Assembly: GCA_004352715.1 (NCBI GenBank)
Contig: SCFE01000053.1
Coordinates: 58,923 to 122,922, forward strand
Source of the DNA: Hofstenia miamia
Lineage: Eukaryota; Xenacoelomorpha; Acoela
Length of the DNA: 64,000 nt
Reading direction: 5' to 3'
Made by a program: the position numbers and the translations under genes. Below, piece after piece: positions 9,945 to 23,100 of this stretch. The notes below the pieces were generated by a model. The model saw only the letters and a list, made by a program, of their open reading frames with translations. It made no database searches and was not told where the DNA came from. Each line of letters starts with the position of its first letter. Positions within the stretch are counted from its first letter, which is position 1.

Positions 9945-10644
9945 TTAAAAACAGTTAGAGTGGTCGAAAACGGTATAATTTAACAGCTTGGCGTTTTGTT
10001 TAAAAAGTAAATTTAGTTCAACCGATTTTTTTTGACACCTCGTCCTTAGGAAAAGGAGCAACTTCACCAAGGAAAACTTTAGCTGAACTAATTGTATTCT
10101 TATCTTATCTCTAAGATCTTCTTTTTGCATTAATTCTATTCTACCTATTGTAATGAGAATTTTCTTTAAATAAATCGATTCGGGATAAAGCGGAATTACA
10201 TCTGCTATGTCTTCAATGATGGCTCCCGGATCCTAAGGAACACATGTAGATGTTCTTAGTAATCCTGGCGCTTTCAGATAACGGTCCGATCGCAAGAAAT
10301 TCAGCTTCTGCTCTCAAGTGTTTCGGGCGTTGTATATTCTTTGGTGTTTGAGACGGCGCATGATTAATTTCTGGAGTTACTTGAGTAGTTTTGTTGGTGG
10401 ATTCAGAAGGAGTTTCTTTGATGGCTGCTAGCATGTTGAACAGGATAATTAGTTCATCTCTGCCGAGATTCTTGAGAGGAGGTATGCTTTCATTTTTTAA
10501 CCCGTATATATATATATATATTCTTTTAATGGGTGCACGTCTATCAAAAATGCATTCGATCATATCAAGATAGAAGTTAGACATGCCATCAATGTTGTCC
10601 AGAGTATAGATGAAGTCACATGGGAAGTTCATAAAAACTTGCAA
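9945..10644 (-). pseudogene. Unrecognised broken ORF upstream of LINE C (possible LINE ORF1)
   Basis: Two open pieces on the minus strand probably belonged together. The first, 10644-10213, encodes NFPCDFIYTLDNIDGMSNFY, then IKR, an Ile-Tyr run produced by a (TA)n microsatellite, LGRDELIILFNMLAAIKETP, a Pro/Thr/Ser/Gln-rich linker and HLRAEAEFLAIGPLSES. After a frame change near 10235, a second frame reads DIADVIPLYPESIYLKKIL and RIELMQKEDLRDKIRIQLVQ, ending at 9945. The position, ahead of LINE C on the same strand, would suit ORF1, but I see no zinc knuckle, RRM or esterase motif. It may instead be an unrelated gene relic. Confidence 0.4.
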
Positions 10645-11100
10645 AAATGAATCCTTCGAAAAGTTCCTAAAATATCGTTTATACTTTATTTCCCTATGGG
10701 TTTTCTCTATTATTCTGTCTAAAATTCCGATAGTAGCATTGTGATAAGAAAAGCAGCAATTTGTAACATATAAAGTGTAAGTCTAGTATACGATGGTAGC
10801 TTATTTAACTGAAAAGGCCGTCACCATATCAAAGTTTACGCCATTTACAATATTCTAAATCAAAATGACTAAATATTTAAATGAAACAAAATTACAATAA
10901 ATTATTTTATTTAATTATACAGGGTGCGAGGGGTATTTGAGGACATTTTTGGTATGTCAAAGAAACAACGACATTTCAGTCAGAATGAATATATTTGAAT
11001 AATGGCGTACGCCATGATTTGAATTAACAATTGCATGCACGTTGCTAATGTTTTTTTGCTGAACTATTTTATAAAACCACCCTCGGCTTCAATTACTGCC

Positions 11101-11688
11101 TCAATGCGGGACCGAAATCGTCGGCATGCGGACAATATGGTCCTTATTCACCTCAGACATCACCTGAACAATGGAGGCCTTCAGTGAGCGTACGGTACTA
11201 TGAAAGTGTCGATTAGTTTCCCTTTCAACAGCGCTCCATATGTAATAATCCATGGGATTCAAATTTGGCGAGTTTGGGGCCACATGATCGTAAAAATTTT
11301 CTGATAACCAGTCTTGTGTTACTAGAGGATGCTGAAGCATGTATAGACGTCCATTACACATTTCATCTATACAAGGCTTGACAACAGTTTCTAAAACCTC
11401 AATGTATCCAGCAGCATTGATTCTAAGGCCCTGTGGGAAGATGTGAGGGGACATGACATGACCCTCGCTACTCACGACTCCTAAAACCATCACAGTTGCT
11501 GGAAATTTCGTGTGCATAACTCTGGGTACTTCAGACGGATCTGCACATAACCATCTGTCATTTCTTCTGTTAGACTTTTGATCCTGGTCAAAGTTTTTTT
11601 CGTCGGAGAAAAACCAAAGCATGTCTTGTTCATGAGGATTTTTGATTTTGTTCAGTAACCGCTTTGAACGNGTGAGGGGACATGACAT
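11101..11688 (-). pseudogene. Tc1/mariner transposase, catalytic part, missing the second Asp
   Basis: The frame reads WFFSDEKNFDQDQ (first catalytic Asp), NRRNDRWLCADPSEVPRVMH, TVMVLGVVSSEGHVM, VVKPCIDEMCNGRLYMLQH, then directly PLVTQDWLSENFYDHV and SPNLNPMDYYIW (third catalytic residue). In relatives a QQDxAPxHxA block with the second catalytic Asp sits between the LQ and the VTQDWL. Here it is absent, so the enzyme should be inactive. The N-terminal helix-turn-helix part lies at about 11880-12270 and is broken by stops. Confidence 0.85.
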
Positions 11689-11887
11689 GACCCTCGCTAC
11701 TCACGACTCCTAAAACCATCACAGTTGCTGGAAATTTCGTGTGCATAACTCTGGGTACTTCAGACGGATCTGCACATAACCATCTGTCATTTCTTCTGTT
11801 AGACTTTTGATCCTGGTCAAAGTTTTTTTCGTCGGAGAAAAACCAAAGCATGTCTTGTTCATGAGAATTTTTGATTTTGTTCAGTAA
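11672..11887. repeat. Assembly-type direct duplication around the single N at 11671
   Basis: Bases 11672-11887 repeat 11443-11658 (offset 229) with almost no differences (for example GAGGATTT versus GAGAATTT), then the two diverge. The copy begins immediately after a lone N. This looks like two overlapping contig ends or haplotypes joined without merging. Confidence 0.85.
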
Positions 11888-12607
11888 CCCTAGTCTTTGC
11901 AGACTTACATTGACCTATCCGCATTACATAGGAGTTGCATCGTATGTCTTCATGTACGACAGTTCTGATCGTCCACTCTGACACATGCAGTTCCTTGGCA
12001 ATGGACCTCATCGATCTTCCGGGATTCTCAGCGATAATGTTTTAAATTTGCTGTATGAATTCTCGAGTTCTAATGGTGTCTGATAGTTGGGAATGTTTTT
12101 CTCTTTGATGCAGGAGAAACATTGCCGCCACATCCCTCCAACTGCAACCTAACTTTGTGTACAAATGATCTTGCAACATTCAAAAAATTGCTGATTTCCA
12201 AATCACTGATTTGCCTTTATTGCAACTATGACTGCATGTCTTTTCATTTCAGGAGTTATCATTTTCATTAAGAAGGGTTATCTGAAATGAAAAATTAATT
12301 TTACAAATGATTTGAAATCTTAAAATCATGAAAAAAAATGTCCTCAAATACCCTTCGCACTCTGTATTCGATACAATCCGAGTTTAGAATAAGTGGGGTA
12401 TTTTAATTAATTTTTATAAGAATGACAAGACTGCAAAATTTAATTATTTAATTTTTACAAGTGCTATGTATAAAATAGTTCTACTGTACAACTTAAGAGA
12501 ATATTCAAATTGAAACATAAAACATACATTTTTCTGAAAACAAGTAACTTTTACAAATCACCAGGAAAAGTTACAAGACTAAATAAAAAATTGATGACAA
12601 ATAGAAA

Positions 12608-12905
12608 TTAGGAGAATTCAGGCCAGCTTCTGACATGATATCTTTCTGTCTGACCCTCACAGAAGTCCATTGTGAACGTTTCAAGTCCCCTAAACCAATT
12701 GCATTGCAAATCAACACCCAAAAATTCGGCACTGCTATGGACTGGTTTATAGTTGCAAAAATACTCCGAGAATCCATTAAATAAAAAAAGATGACCATTC
12801 AAATTATCATCTGCCAAGGTAAAACTATTTGATACTTGCTTTAAACAGGATACGAGAGTTGCAGCGAGGTCTCTATCCATGACTGTCACAATAAGACTGG
12901 GGAAT
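12608..12905 (-). CDS. DNAJC16: DNAJC16-like exon 12 (C-terminal domain and stop)
   Basis: Encodes FPSLIVTVMDRDLAATLVSC, NGFSEYFCNYKP and finishes with TERYHVRSWPEFS and a TAA at 12610-12608. The closing block resembles the conserved end of vertebrate DNAJC16 (aromatic, then SWPE). Confidence 0.92.
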
Positions 12906-15900
12906 CTAAACGAAATTCTTGTTGCAATCAATACAGCGTATGAAAACAAAGAATCTGTGATATTGGTGAAAACATCATATTATAATAGTATTACTAAAGA
13001 CTCATATTTTTATTAACGTATGCTTTCAAATTGAAAAGTAGAAATATCTCTATGAATAGCATATGAAAATAAATTAATAGTCAGATGAAACGATTCATAT
13101 AACTGACTTCCAGTTACGTTTCTTCTAATTTAAGACTGTATATGCTAACAATAAGTTTTTCCTCAATTAATCAAGAATATCAAGTAAGTATTTTTACAAT
13201 AAAAACTTATGCAATTTTTAATGTATCAAAGGTAAAACCATATGCATATAATTCTTTATTGACTCGCGGAATAATGTTATTCTAATGCAGAAATTTTGAC
13301 CGATTAGTTATGGAAGCGTCTAATGCATAGATTGCTATCAGAAAATGGGCAACAATTTTAATGCAAATATTTTGCATTCGTTTTCTATTTCTGTTCAAGA
13401 TAGCTCTGCCATTACTATAGATGCTAGACTGTTAGAAAAAATACTACAGACTGTCTCAGCAATTTATTTAGACTAACGCCCAGACGTGCGCTCTTATTGA
13501 AAACCATATGCGATTGTTTATAAATCTCTATATAAAATAGTGCACTTGTGACAGAAACTTATAGAGGAACCTATTGAAACATATGGTGATGATGTTTCAA
13601 ACAAGGCAACTACTTACAATTGAAACAGGGTTTTCGAGGCGAGTTCAAACTACTCGGTACAAGTTTGAGTATTCATGTTTGGAGTGCAAGTATTTTTTGT
13701 AGAATCTAATCCGAGACTAATCGAGTTTTTTCAAATGTTAAACACAATTTCGATTTCTTAAACCCAAACATTTATTTTCAATTGATAAAACTCGAAATTT
13801 AAAATACACTGATTTCTACAATATTTGAAAAACCTTTGAGTTAGTTTTTAAAATTTCAAGTACTCAAAAAGTTCAAAATGACAGCCGTATCACTTAAGTA
13901 CTGCGCTGAATTAAAAAATGCAGAAATTCTGTCGCCGCTTCGTGTTTCAGTAATCAAAATGAGCAACCAATATCTTCAACATTGTCAAGCAAGATGGAAC
14001 TAGTTTGTCTCTACCTCCCTTGAAGATAAAAAATTATCCTCTGAATTCAAATTAAAGGGCAAAAAATCGAGATATGGAACTGAGCACCATGTTACTTTGA
14101 TGCGGACAATTTATTGAGACGCTAAAGGCCAAATACACATTGAATTTGTTGATAAATCCCTTAAATCCAACGCAGAATACTATGTGAAGCGAGTAAAGGC
14201 CACATGTAGCAATGCTTCTATTCGTGAGACTCCACTGTATGAAGGATTTCTTTTGGGTTATGAATATGATTGCAAATCAATAATCACAATGAAATGGTAG
14301 TATCTAGACATCCTTAGAAACCTGCACAGAAAGTAATAATCTAACATTTTTGAAAACAGAAACCACTGTTAGTTTTAAATGCACATAAGTTCGTAATTAT
14401 GCAATTTAACAATTGTAAAATACAATTTTTTAATTTAGATAAACAAATTCAGGTTATTGCAAAGTTATGCGTAATTACTAAATGCACCTTTTCTTGAGGT
14501 AATAAATTTGATTATAGTAGTTTCTCAAAGCCTCATCGAATTCTGAACCTTGAATATCAATTACAGCGGCTGCCAACAATACACTTCGCTTCTTTTCAAC
14601 CACAGTCTTATTGAATATCAAAGGGGTGAGCTGTTCAATCTGAAAAGTTGAATCTTGTATTCTAAAAACTTTTACATTTAATTTAATAATGGAATAAAGG
14701 GGTTTGGATCTTATGTATTGAAATTGGATAAATTATATATATATATATAATATATTTAACTACTTTACTTGGCGACAGACTTTTGATTAATTTTTTATGT
14801 GCACATGTTTAATTAAAACTAAATCCGATTTAGAACTATTGTTTACTTAATCAGCAAAAGACACAGCTTGTTTTAGAGCGTCAGTGAGTAATCAAAATTT
14901 GGAGTGGGGTTGAGTGCGACCTGCATTGGCTCGAAATTTAAACATTAACAGTTTCGAGATGAGTCGACCCGCGTTGTATTGATTTGATATCCAATAATAT
15001 ATTGCATGCTTAATTGAATTTAGACAAATTCCATATCATATTTCTACATCAACATTATTTTCAAATTTTAAAATTTCATAAGATATTCAAAATTCCAACT
15101 AACGAAATTGACAAAAGGGCAAATGCTGAAGNTCGAAATTTAAACATTAACAGTTTCGAGATGAGTCGACCCGCGTTGTATTGATTTGATATCCAATAAT
15201 ATATTGCATGCTTAATTGAAGAAACTGAATACTGAACATTTAGACAAATTCCATATCATATTTCTACATCAACATTATTTTCAAATTTTAAAATTTCATA
15301 AGATATTCAAAATTCCAACTAACGAAATTGACAAAAGGGCAAATGCTGAAGTAGAAAATGCTTTGTTGGCTACTTCTCAATTCATTCTATACGCAACAAA
15401 AGTGTAGGTGAAAATTTATCTGTTCTACCACAGTTTTTATTTTCACCTATTTTATTTGTTATTGAAAAAATTAATGCTCCGCATTGTCATTCATAAAAAT
15501 AATATAGTTGATTGCATTATCTGGAATACTGTGGCGGTCATACTTAAGAAATCTTTGTTTAAAATATGAACAGAAAAACTACACATTTACGGTTCAAACT
15601 GAAGCACATACTTTTTTGTCTGCTTGGCAATTCGGGCAGATTTTTGAGCAAGCTTTTTGCCCGGATCGTCTCCAAGAATAGAATAGATCGAGCTGATTAA
15701 CAGAAACACAACTAGAGCCCCCAACGACGTCACCAAAATACCTTCCTCAGAAGAAAACATCCTAAATTGCAAATAATAAAACCTAATAATAGATATTTAA
15801 ATTAACACACACGTTTACTCACACAAACTAAACTACAGTGTTGCTCAAAAGTCTGAGTACATCATGCTAAATTGTATATTTTGTTTTTCAATTGTCTATG

Positions 15901-18900
15901 TTAAATATATAAACAATTTTAATTCTCTCATTTCTTATAACATTATTTAGTCACGTCTCATTGATAAATATTTGAATAATATGTGAACTTTTTATTTTAA
16001 TTATTATGTCGATTTAGTAACAGTTTTTATAGTTTTAATTGCGAATTTTCAACTGAATTAAGAACAAAAATTGTTTTACTAAAAGAAGAAAATTACAGTC
16101 TTTCTCAAATTTCTACTCGTCTTAACGTTGCCATTGGTGGTGTTCGTCGTACTTTAGATCGCCAGATTTCTACTGGCAGTAATCGCACAAAAAAGCGATT
16201 GAAATTTTCTAAGCAACATCGTAAAACTCAAGGCCTGATCAATGGGCAAAAGTGATGTTTAGCGATGAGACCTTAATAAGTCAATTTGCGACACATGTTC
16301 GTTACGTACGTTTTACAATCCGAAATTCACACCTCCAAGTGTGAAGCACTTGAAATCGGTGATGATTTGGGAAGAAATTTCTTCTCACGGTCGAGCAGGT
16401 ATACATCTTATGCCCGGTGATGAGACTATCAATGCTGCTCGATACCTAGATATCATGAAGGAAAGAGTACCAATATGGCATGGAATGCACCACTGTACCT
16501 TATTTCAATACGATGGTGCACCGTGTCATCAGGCCAGCATTGTAAAATACTGGTTCCAACAGAATCAAATCTCGCTTTTGTTACCATAACCAGGATCAAA
16601 CCCAGACCTTAATCATATTGAAAACTGCTGGGCATTGTTAAAAATGAAGGTTTCGGAGTTGATCCTTAATCAGTTGAAGACTTGCGAACAAAAATTGTTC
16701 AAGCTTAGGTACGATTGATTACACCAGATTATTGGTATGAATTGTTGGTTTCAATGGCAAAAAGAATTGCAACAGTCATTGAAGAAAAAGAAAACATTCA
16801 AAATATTAAATGCGGTTCTGTTGTATAAATGAGTTAAAATCTTGTATTTGACAAAATAGTAATTTTATAGGATTATTTTATCTTTAAAAAAAAGCAAGCA
16901 TATTACAAAAAGTCAAATTTTGACAGGTGTGCTCAAACTTTTGAGCAACATTGCAGAGTTACAAAAGAACTCATGTTATATATTTTTTTCATATTATATA
17001 CATCAGAAAATAAATAATAATGAACAATTTAGATAAAGCAACAATTAATGAAATCCATGAAATCATATCACTTAAATGCATGGACAGATTTCATTTAAAA
17101 TTTACGCTATTTAGGCAGTGGCGTCTCTATGCATTGGGAGCCATTGGCCCCGAATTCCGCACCCCACACTACCAATTTTATGCATTAAATTTTCTACTTT
17201 GGTGTATAAAAGATATTTTTTATTACATATTTTGTACCTGTATAACTATTGGGCTGCCAAAATTGTTTATTAAAAATATTTTTTTTTAATTTTGGGCCCT
17301 AATTTTCTTGCTATATTTATATAATTACTTTTTTAGTTTGTATTTTGAGGCTTTATTCCTCTTTTTTAAATCTGAGGGATCCATGAGACTGCACCCCAGC
17401 AAGTAATAGTGCATATTTATGATATAGTAAGTATACATGTATAGTAGTTTGTAGCATTGATTCTGTATTTTAGCAATAAATTTGCTTTAACTCAAATGTT
17501 TTAGAATACTGAATACGTAACTAATCCTCCTTTGATTGTGATGACGAAGTTTATTGTGAATTAATCCAAACATTTTAATAATACACTAATTTTTCCACTA
17601 TACTTACTTAGGACTACATCAAAAATGATCTCCGTCTCAATAAGCAAACTGAATCATTTAGAAAGACCATATCAATATACGGACTTTAAAAATTTTTTTT
17701 ACATGACTACATACTGTTCTATACTCTTATATAATACAATGAATACATCAAACTGCACCAAGAGAAGCGAGACGGATTTAATCAGTAATTATGAATACTT
17801 GAACGGTCAATGGTGTAACAGCTTACCATGAAATATATGAAGGAATCGTAGAAAATAATTCAGTGAGCCTTAAACCAAAGTCTTCAAGCCATTCAAAGAA
17901 TGAATTCTAAAAACACTGGAACCAAAGTCTTCAAGCCATTCAAAGAATGAATTCTAAAAACACTGTTGAGAATTAAGTTTTCTATGTTTTTCGATTAATC
18001 ATGCACAGCCTATGATTATTTTGCATACTTGAATACAAAAGCAATATCTAAGTTTACAGAACCATCGAATATTCAAATTCTTCATTGATATTTGACTAGC
18101 TAACATTTCATATAGATTGCTTTTGATTTTTTTTGGGCCAAAACACAAAGAAAAATTATATCTATGGGGTTTAGTAATTGAATTATCCTAACAGGGGCTA
18201 GAGGATTAAATCCTGATCCAATTGTTGATGACTGTAACCTTAAACTTAAAGAATCGCTACAAACCCAACTTTAAATTTGATATTTTCAATAGAAATTACT
18301 TCCTCAGAACTTGGTTAAAAACAATGACATCAATCCTAATATTTTTGTAATAAATAGGGGAAGTAGAGGTGATTGCTTTATGACTGCAGCCCAAAAGTTT
18401 TAAATCCAATACGAAATTGCATCGGATCATCCCAAAATTTCACTAATAAAGCATGTTTTGATAAAATATTCAAAATGCTCTAAAATTTGTATCACCTTAT
18501 TTTTATCCTGTCACACTTAATAATTTTTATTGTGCTCACAGTGATTAATAATTGCAAAGACTAAATATTATTCCTGTGAAAACTTATATTTTAGTAATAT
18601 ATTTATATAGTAATAACACAAATACATCTAAAAAATATCGTAACATTACACTGTATTCCAACAAGTGTCACCGTAGTTTGACCCACATATAAGCGAACGC
18701 ATGGAAAGAACAATATGAAATCCCATCGAACCGAACATTAATTAACCAACTTATGTGTTGAATAGCCTGCTGATTGGCCTTACATATAGTTCACTCACAA
18801 AATTAACTTTTAATAATTGTAATAAATGAATTGGAAAGTTAACATTTTAGTTTCATTGTAATTTAAACACGTGTGTGGCTAAAAATCGCCTGGAATTGGA

Positions 18901-20116
18901 AAATTTGCTTACGTAATTCAAACAAGAAATATCTATGAATTCGCAATGCTTATATTAAAGATTTTGTAAAACTGCGCGTTCATAGTCAATGGTTTACTCA
19001 ACGTAATTTTTAAAAAATTATATGCGTTCTTTATATATTGGTCAATATATAATATTTACATACTGAAATACAACTTTTTTAAGATCTTTTTAATAGCCAT
19101 TTTAACTAAATTTACTAGTCAGAAATCACAATTAAGCCTCCGCTCAAAAACAAATTGTGTTGATTAAAGAAAAATTAATAGACTATCGGTTACGTTAAAA
19201 TATTTGAATGACACATTTTTTAGTTTTCGAAGTCATCAATATGCTTATGCTCCTAGTTTTTAAATGGAATCCGCCTTAAGTGTTTCTGGCATCATGAATT
19301 AGCTTAATGGACAGGCTAACAGAAAAACCAGTTTATTTTCATAATAAATGATATTTCCTGGGGTTAGATTGTAATTCAATGCTCTCCTAACCATGATATT
19401 GTAAAACAATGTTGAGAGTTAAACCCGGTAGTAAAAAATACCCGGAGAAATTAACAACTATAAACATCTTTGCTAAGAACCTAGAAAACCATGCTGATTG
19501 CTTATGAACTAAAATATAATGACAATTCAGTGGAATCTTATGAATGTGGTATCTCATATTTAATATTAACTATGTTAAATAAAGCAATACTTCTGCGAAT
19601 TCATCGTAAAGTTGGGAATTGATAGATGTTGAATTAATCATCTTAAAACGACCAGATTGAATATTGCTGATAAAGCCTTCTATGGAATCGATGGACTCAG
19701 GTTTTGACCAACCGTCAGGAATCCAACGGTAGTAAACATTCGTGGCAGAAGTGCGAAGCAATACTACAACCTAAAATATTGCAATGTGTAAAATTCTATT
19801 AAGTTTTTTTTAAAATTAAGAATTAAAATGATTCTGTTTAACTAATATAAAACTTAATGTAAAAGCTAAGCCGGAATGATGACCATTTTGAACTACAGCT
19901 AAATCAAGCCTAAACATTAGCTTAAATTCTTTAATTTAAGCTAAAGTGTATATATATATATATATATATATANNNNNNNNNNNNNNNNNNNNNNNNNNNN
20001 NNNNNNNNNNNNNNNNNNNNNNNNNNNNNNNNNNNNNNNNNNNNNNNNNNNNNNNNNNNNNNNNNNNNNNNNNNNNNNNNNNNNNNNNNNNNNNNNNNNN
20101 NNNNNNNNNNNNGAAA

Positions 20117-20152
<36 letters not shown>

Positions 20153-23100
20153 CATATAAAATAAATTTATTTAAAATCTTAGCTTCATCAGTGATAAAAT
20201 TGAGGGAAATATGGCTCTTAAAGTGTTCTTTAATCATTAAGTTAATGAATACAGGATTATATATACCTAATGCTTAATATTGTACTAAAACTAAAATTAA
20301 CAACATTAAAACATTAATCAGTTGAATATTTACAACATCAACCAATTACACAAATCTTACTGAAGCAAATGAAAAACTTTTTCAATACTTTCAGATAATG
20401 GATATCTTCACCATCTCATAAGAAAATACTTAGACTAATTCTTCAAAACAATGAAAAACAACAGAATAAAGACAACTTAAAAAATATATATAGTGGCGAT
20501 TACCATAAAATGAACAACGCGAAAAATAATTAAAATAACAAATTCAAAACATCAATAAAAAATTTAGCAATTATGAAACAAAAATAATTTCACTTCAACA
20601 AAGACTCCATCATTTTTAGTAACACAGATCCTATTCCGATGCACTTCTTCCATCGTTTACAAATATAACTGTGATGAGTGTTCAGCCCCATACATTGGGG
20701 AAACACGGCGACATCTACAAACTAGGATTAAAAAACACATTAAAGGCCACTTCAAATCGGAAATTTATTGCCATTTCCATCAGCGAAAGAACGAAAATTT
20801 TAATATTATAGCCAATTACACCAAAATCGCCGAAACAATTATTATAAATGAATGCAACATCAGTCTATTAAATAAACAATTTCATCATTTCAAAATCTTA
20901 CATCTATTCTAAAGCCATATTTATATGAAATATATTAAGGCTTAGCAAGTTATCATTTAATATATATATATATATATAATGTATTTATAACACAAGTTTT
21001 TAAATTATATGCTATATAATTCATTCAGTTGAAGCAGAAATACCTGTGGCTTAGTCGACGATGGCATAGCCAAAGAACTAAGGAAATCATATTGTAATGA
21101 AGACGGTGCAATGTAAGAGAATGTGGTTTTTCGTGCGTAAGGCAAAGAAGATTTCGACATTTCCGACATCATTTTTATGTACGCATCATCGACATGTGGT
21201 AATATCGTAACGAAACAAAACCTAAAATATAGATTAATGAAATGATAAAATGTGCTTTGCCCATTTACATTTGATAAAAATCATTGCTAGAAAATACAAT
21301 ATCAGAAATTTAACAACTGGACCATTTTGCAGTATAAATTTAGGCATAATTCAATATTTTACTCAAAATACTATAGAAAAGTTTTTATTCTATTTAGTTC
21401 AAATTAATGTACATCTTTGTGTTAACTAAAACAAATATAATTGTTGTGTAAGAATAAAATCTTCATTACTTGCGATCTCTAACTGAAGTGGAAATTGAGC
21501 ACACATTCTCATATATTTCTTGACAAGACAGTCTAGGAATGGGCAGGTACATGTATTCATCCAAAAGCGATTCGGCCGTTTCGAATTCCATATCTGTAGT
21601 GGCAACTTCTCGGATGCTATTTTCTGGTGAAACATATATTTTCATGATGGAACGTTCTTGAAATTTCTTTAACAACACTGGATTACTAGAATCAGCGAAA
21701 ACGAATACATGAGTTCTAAATGGAATGCATTAGTATTGAACGAACAAATTTTTAACTAGAGCCTTTCAATGCAGGTTCGAAAAACAAATCGAATTTCAGA
21801 CAAAGGGCGAGTTTTCAAACTTACAAATCTTCTGCTAGTATTCAGCATAACTTAATAGGTTTGTGAATGTTTTACACCCGAAAATAGAATTTATTTATGC
21901 GATAATTAATGGAGCAAATAAGTGAAGAATCTAATTATTTAAAAATGGAAGTCAATTACCGCCACTAAAAAATTCCATATGTTGGCGATTTGAAATGCTG
22001 AAAATAATATTACAGATATTAAATAACGCAAAGCGAAATATTCCTCGACACACTAATTAGCACTGTACGTAAATTAAAGCAAAAGTGATCGATTGAAGAC
22101 AGGGATGTCAAATTTGTTTAAAATAGTTTAAAACAGATGAAAAAAACACTGTTTAAAACACCTTGAAAAAAACCCATGTTTTTTCCTATCCACTTCTGAT
22201 TAGAATAGGATATGCAACCGGACTCAATACACTGGATGATTTAAATTTATTGGTAATTACATTGATTTAGTTAACAGATACACGCATTTTTTTATAAGGA
22301 GCAGTGCGATTTTGTGAGACTCGGTGTTCTTAATTGTGCATGGCCAACCATACTCCGTGCTTCTTAATAAGTTATAACACGTTTAGGGCAAATCTTAGCG
22401 TTGCGAAAGCCCAAAAACTTTCTTTTCTTTATAAACAAGTAAAAGAATAATTGTAGTTTTTTATTTATTTAAAAAAAACATTGTTGTGAAAAAAACATGT
22501 TTTTACAAAAAAACAAAAAAACTTGTTTAATTGAGGATAAAAACACGAAATGTACATCCCTGATTGAAGAAATAATAAACGCGCACTTAATCAAAACTGA
22601 TATTAGGCCCGAGACACACGATGATTATTTCCGAGCGAAATTTCTGAGATAATTGGTTATGATTAAAATATATTCACTGTTTGTTCGTTATTAAATTCTA
22701 TGCGCGTTTTAAATAATCATTTGTCGCAATTTTTTTTAATCACAACCAATTATCTCAGGAATTCCGCGCGGAAATAATCATCGTGTACTAGTTCAGAATA
22801 TAATCATTTCGGATTGATCGCGGTATTGTCACACAAATTGAACATAATAAAAAGGCTCTCTAAAAGCCTAGCCCCTTCGCCAATGGCTATAAATAACTCA
22901 CCAAGACAATTTGACAGAAACTAAACAAACGTTATTTCGTATTGAGAAGCAATACTTCAAAGGGTTAAAAACCAACCTTCGAAATAACGAAGAAAGCGAT
23001 TGATACCATAGCGGAATACTAGAATCAACCAACACAACCAATGGCTTATTAATATCAATAATTGATTGACGATAACCTTCAAACTCTTCTGCATTTACAA

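Larger units (their letters stand above)
10920..12364 (-). mobile_element. Tc1/mariner-superfamily transposon with intact ends
   Basis: The left end CAGGGTGCGAGGGGTATTTG starts at 10920 and the right end, read inverted, is CAGAGTGCGAAGGGTATTTG, finishing at 12364. The match continues to GAGGACATTTTT with two differences in about 31 bases. TA dinucleotides flank both ends, the target duplication of this superfamily. Apparent length includes about 229 bases of assembly duplication. The transposase is on the minus strand and is damaged. Confidence 0.9.
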
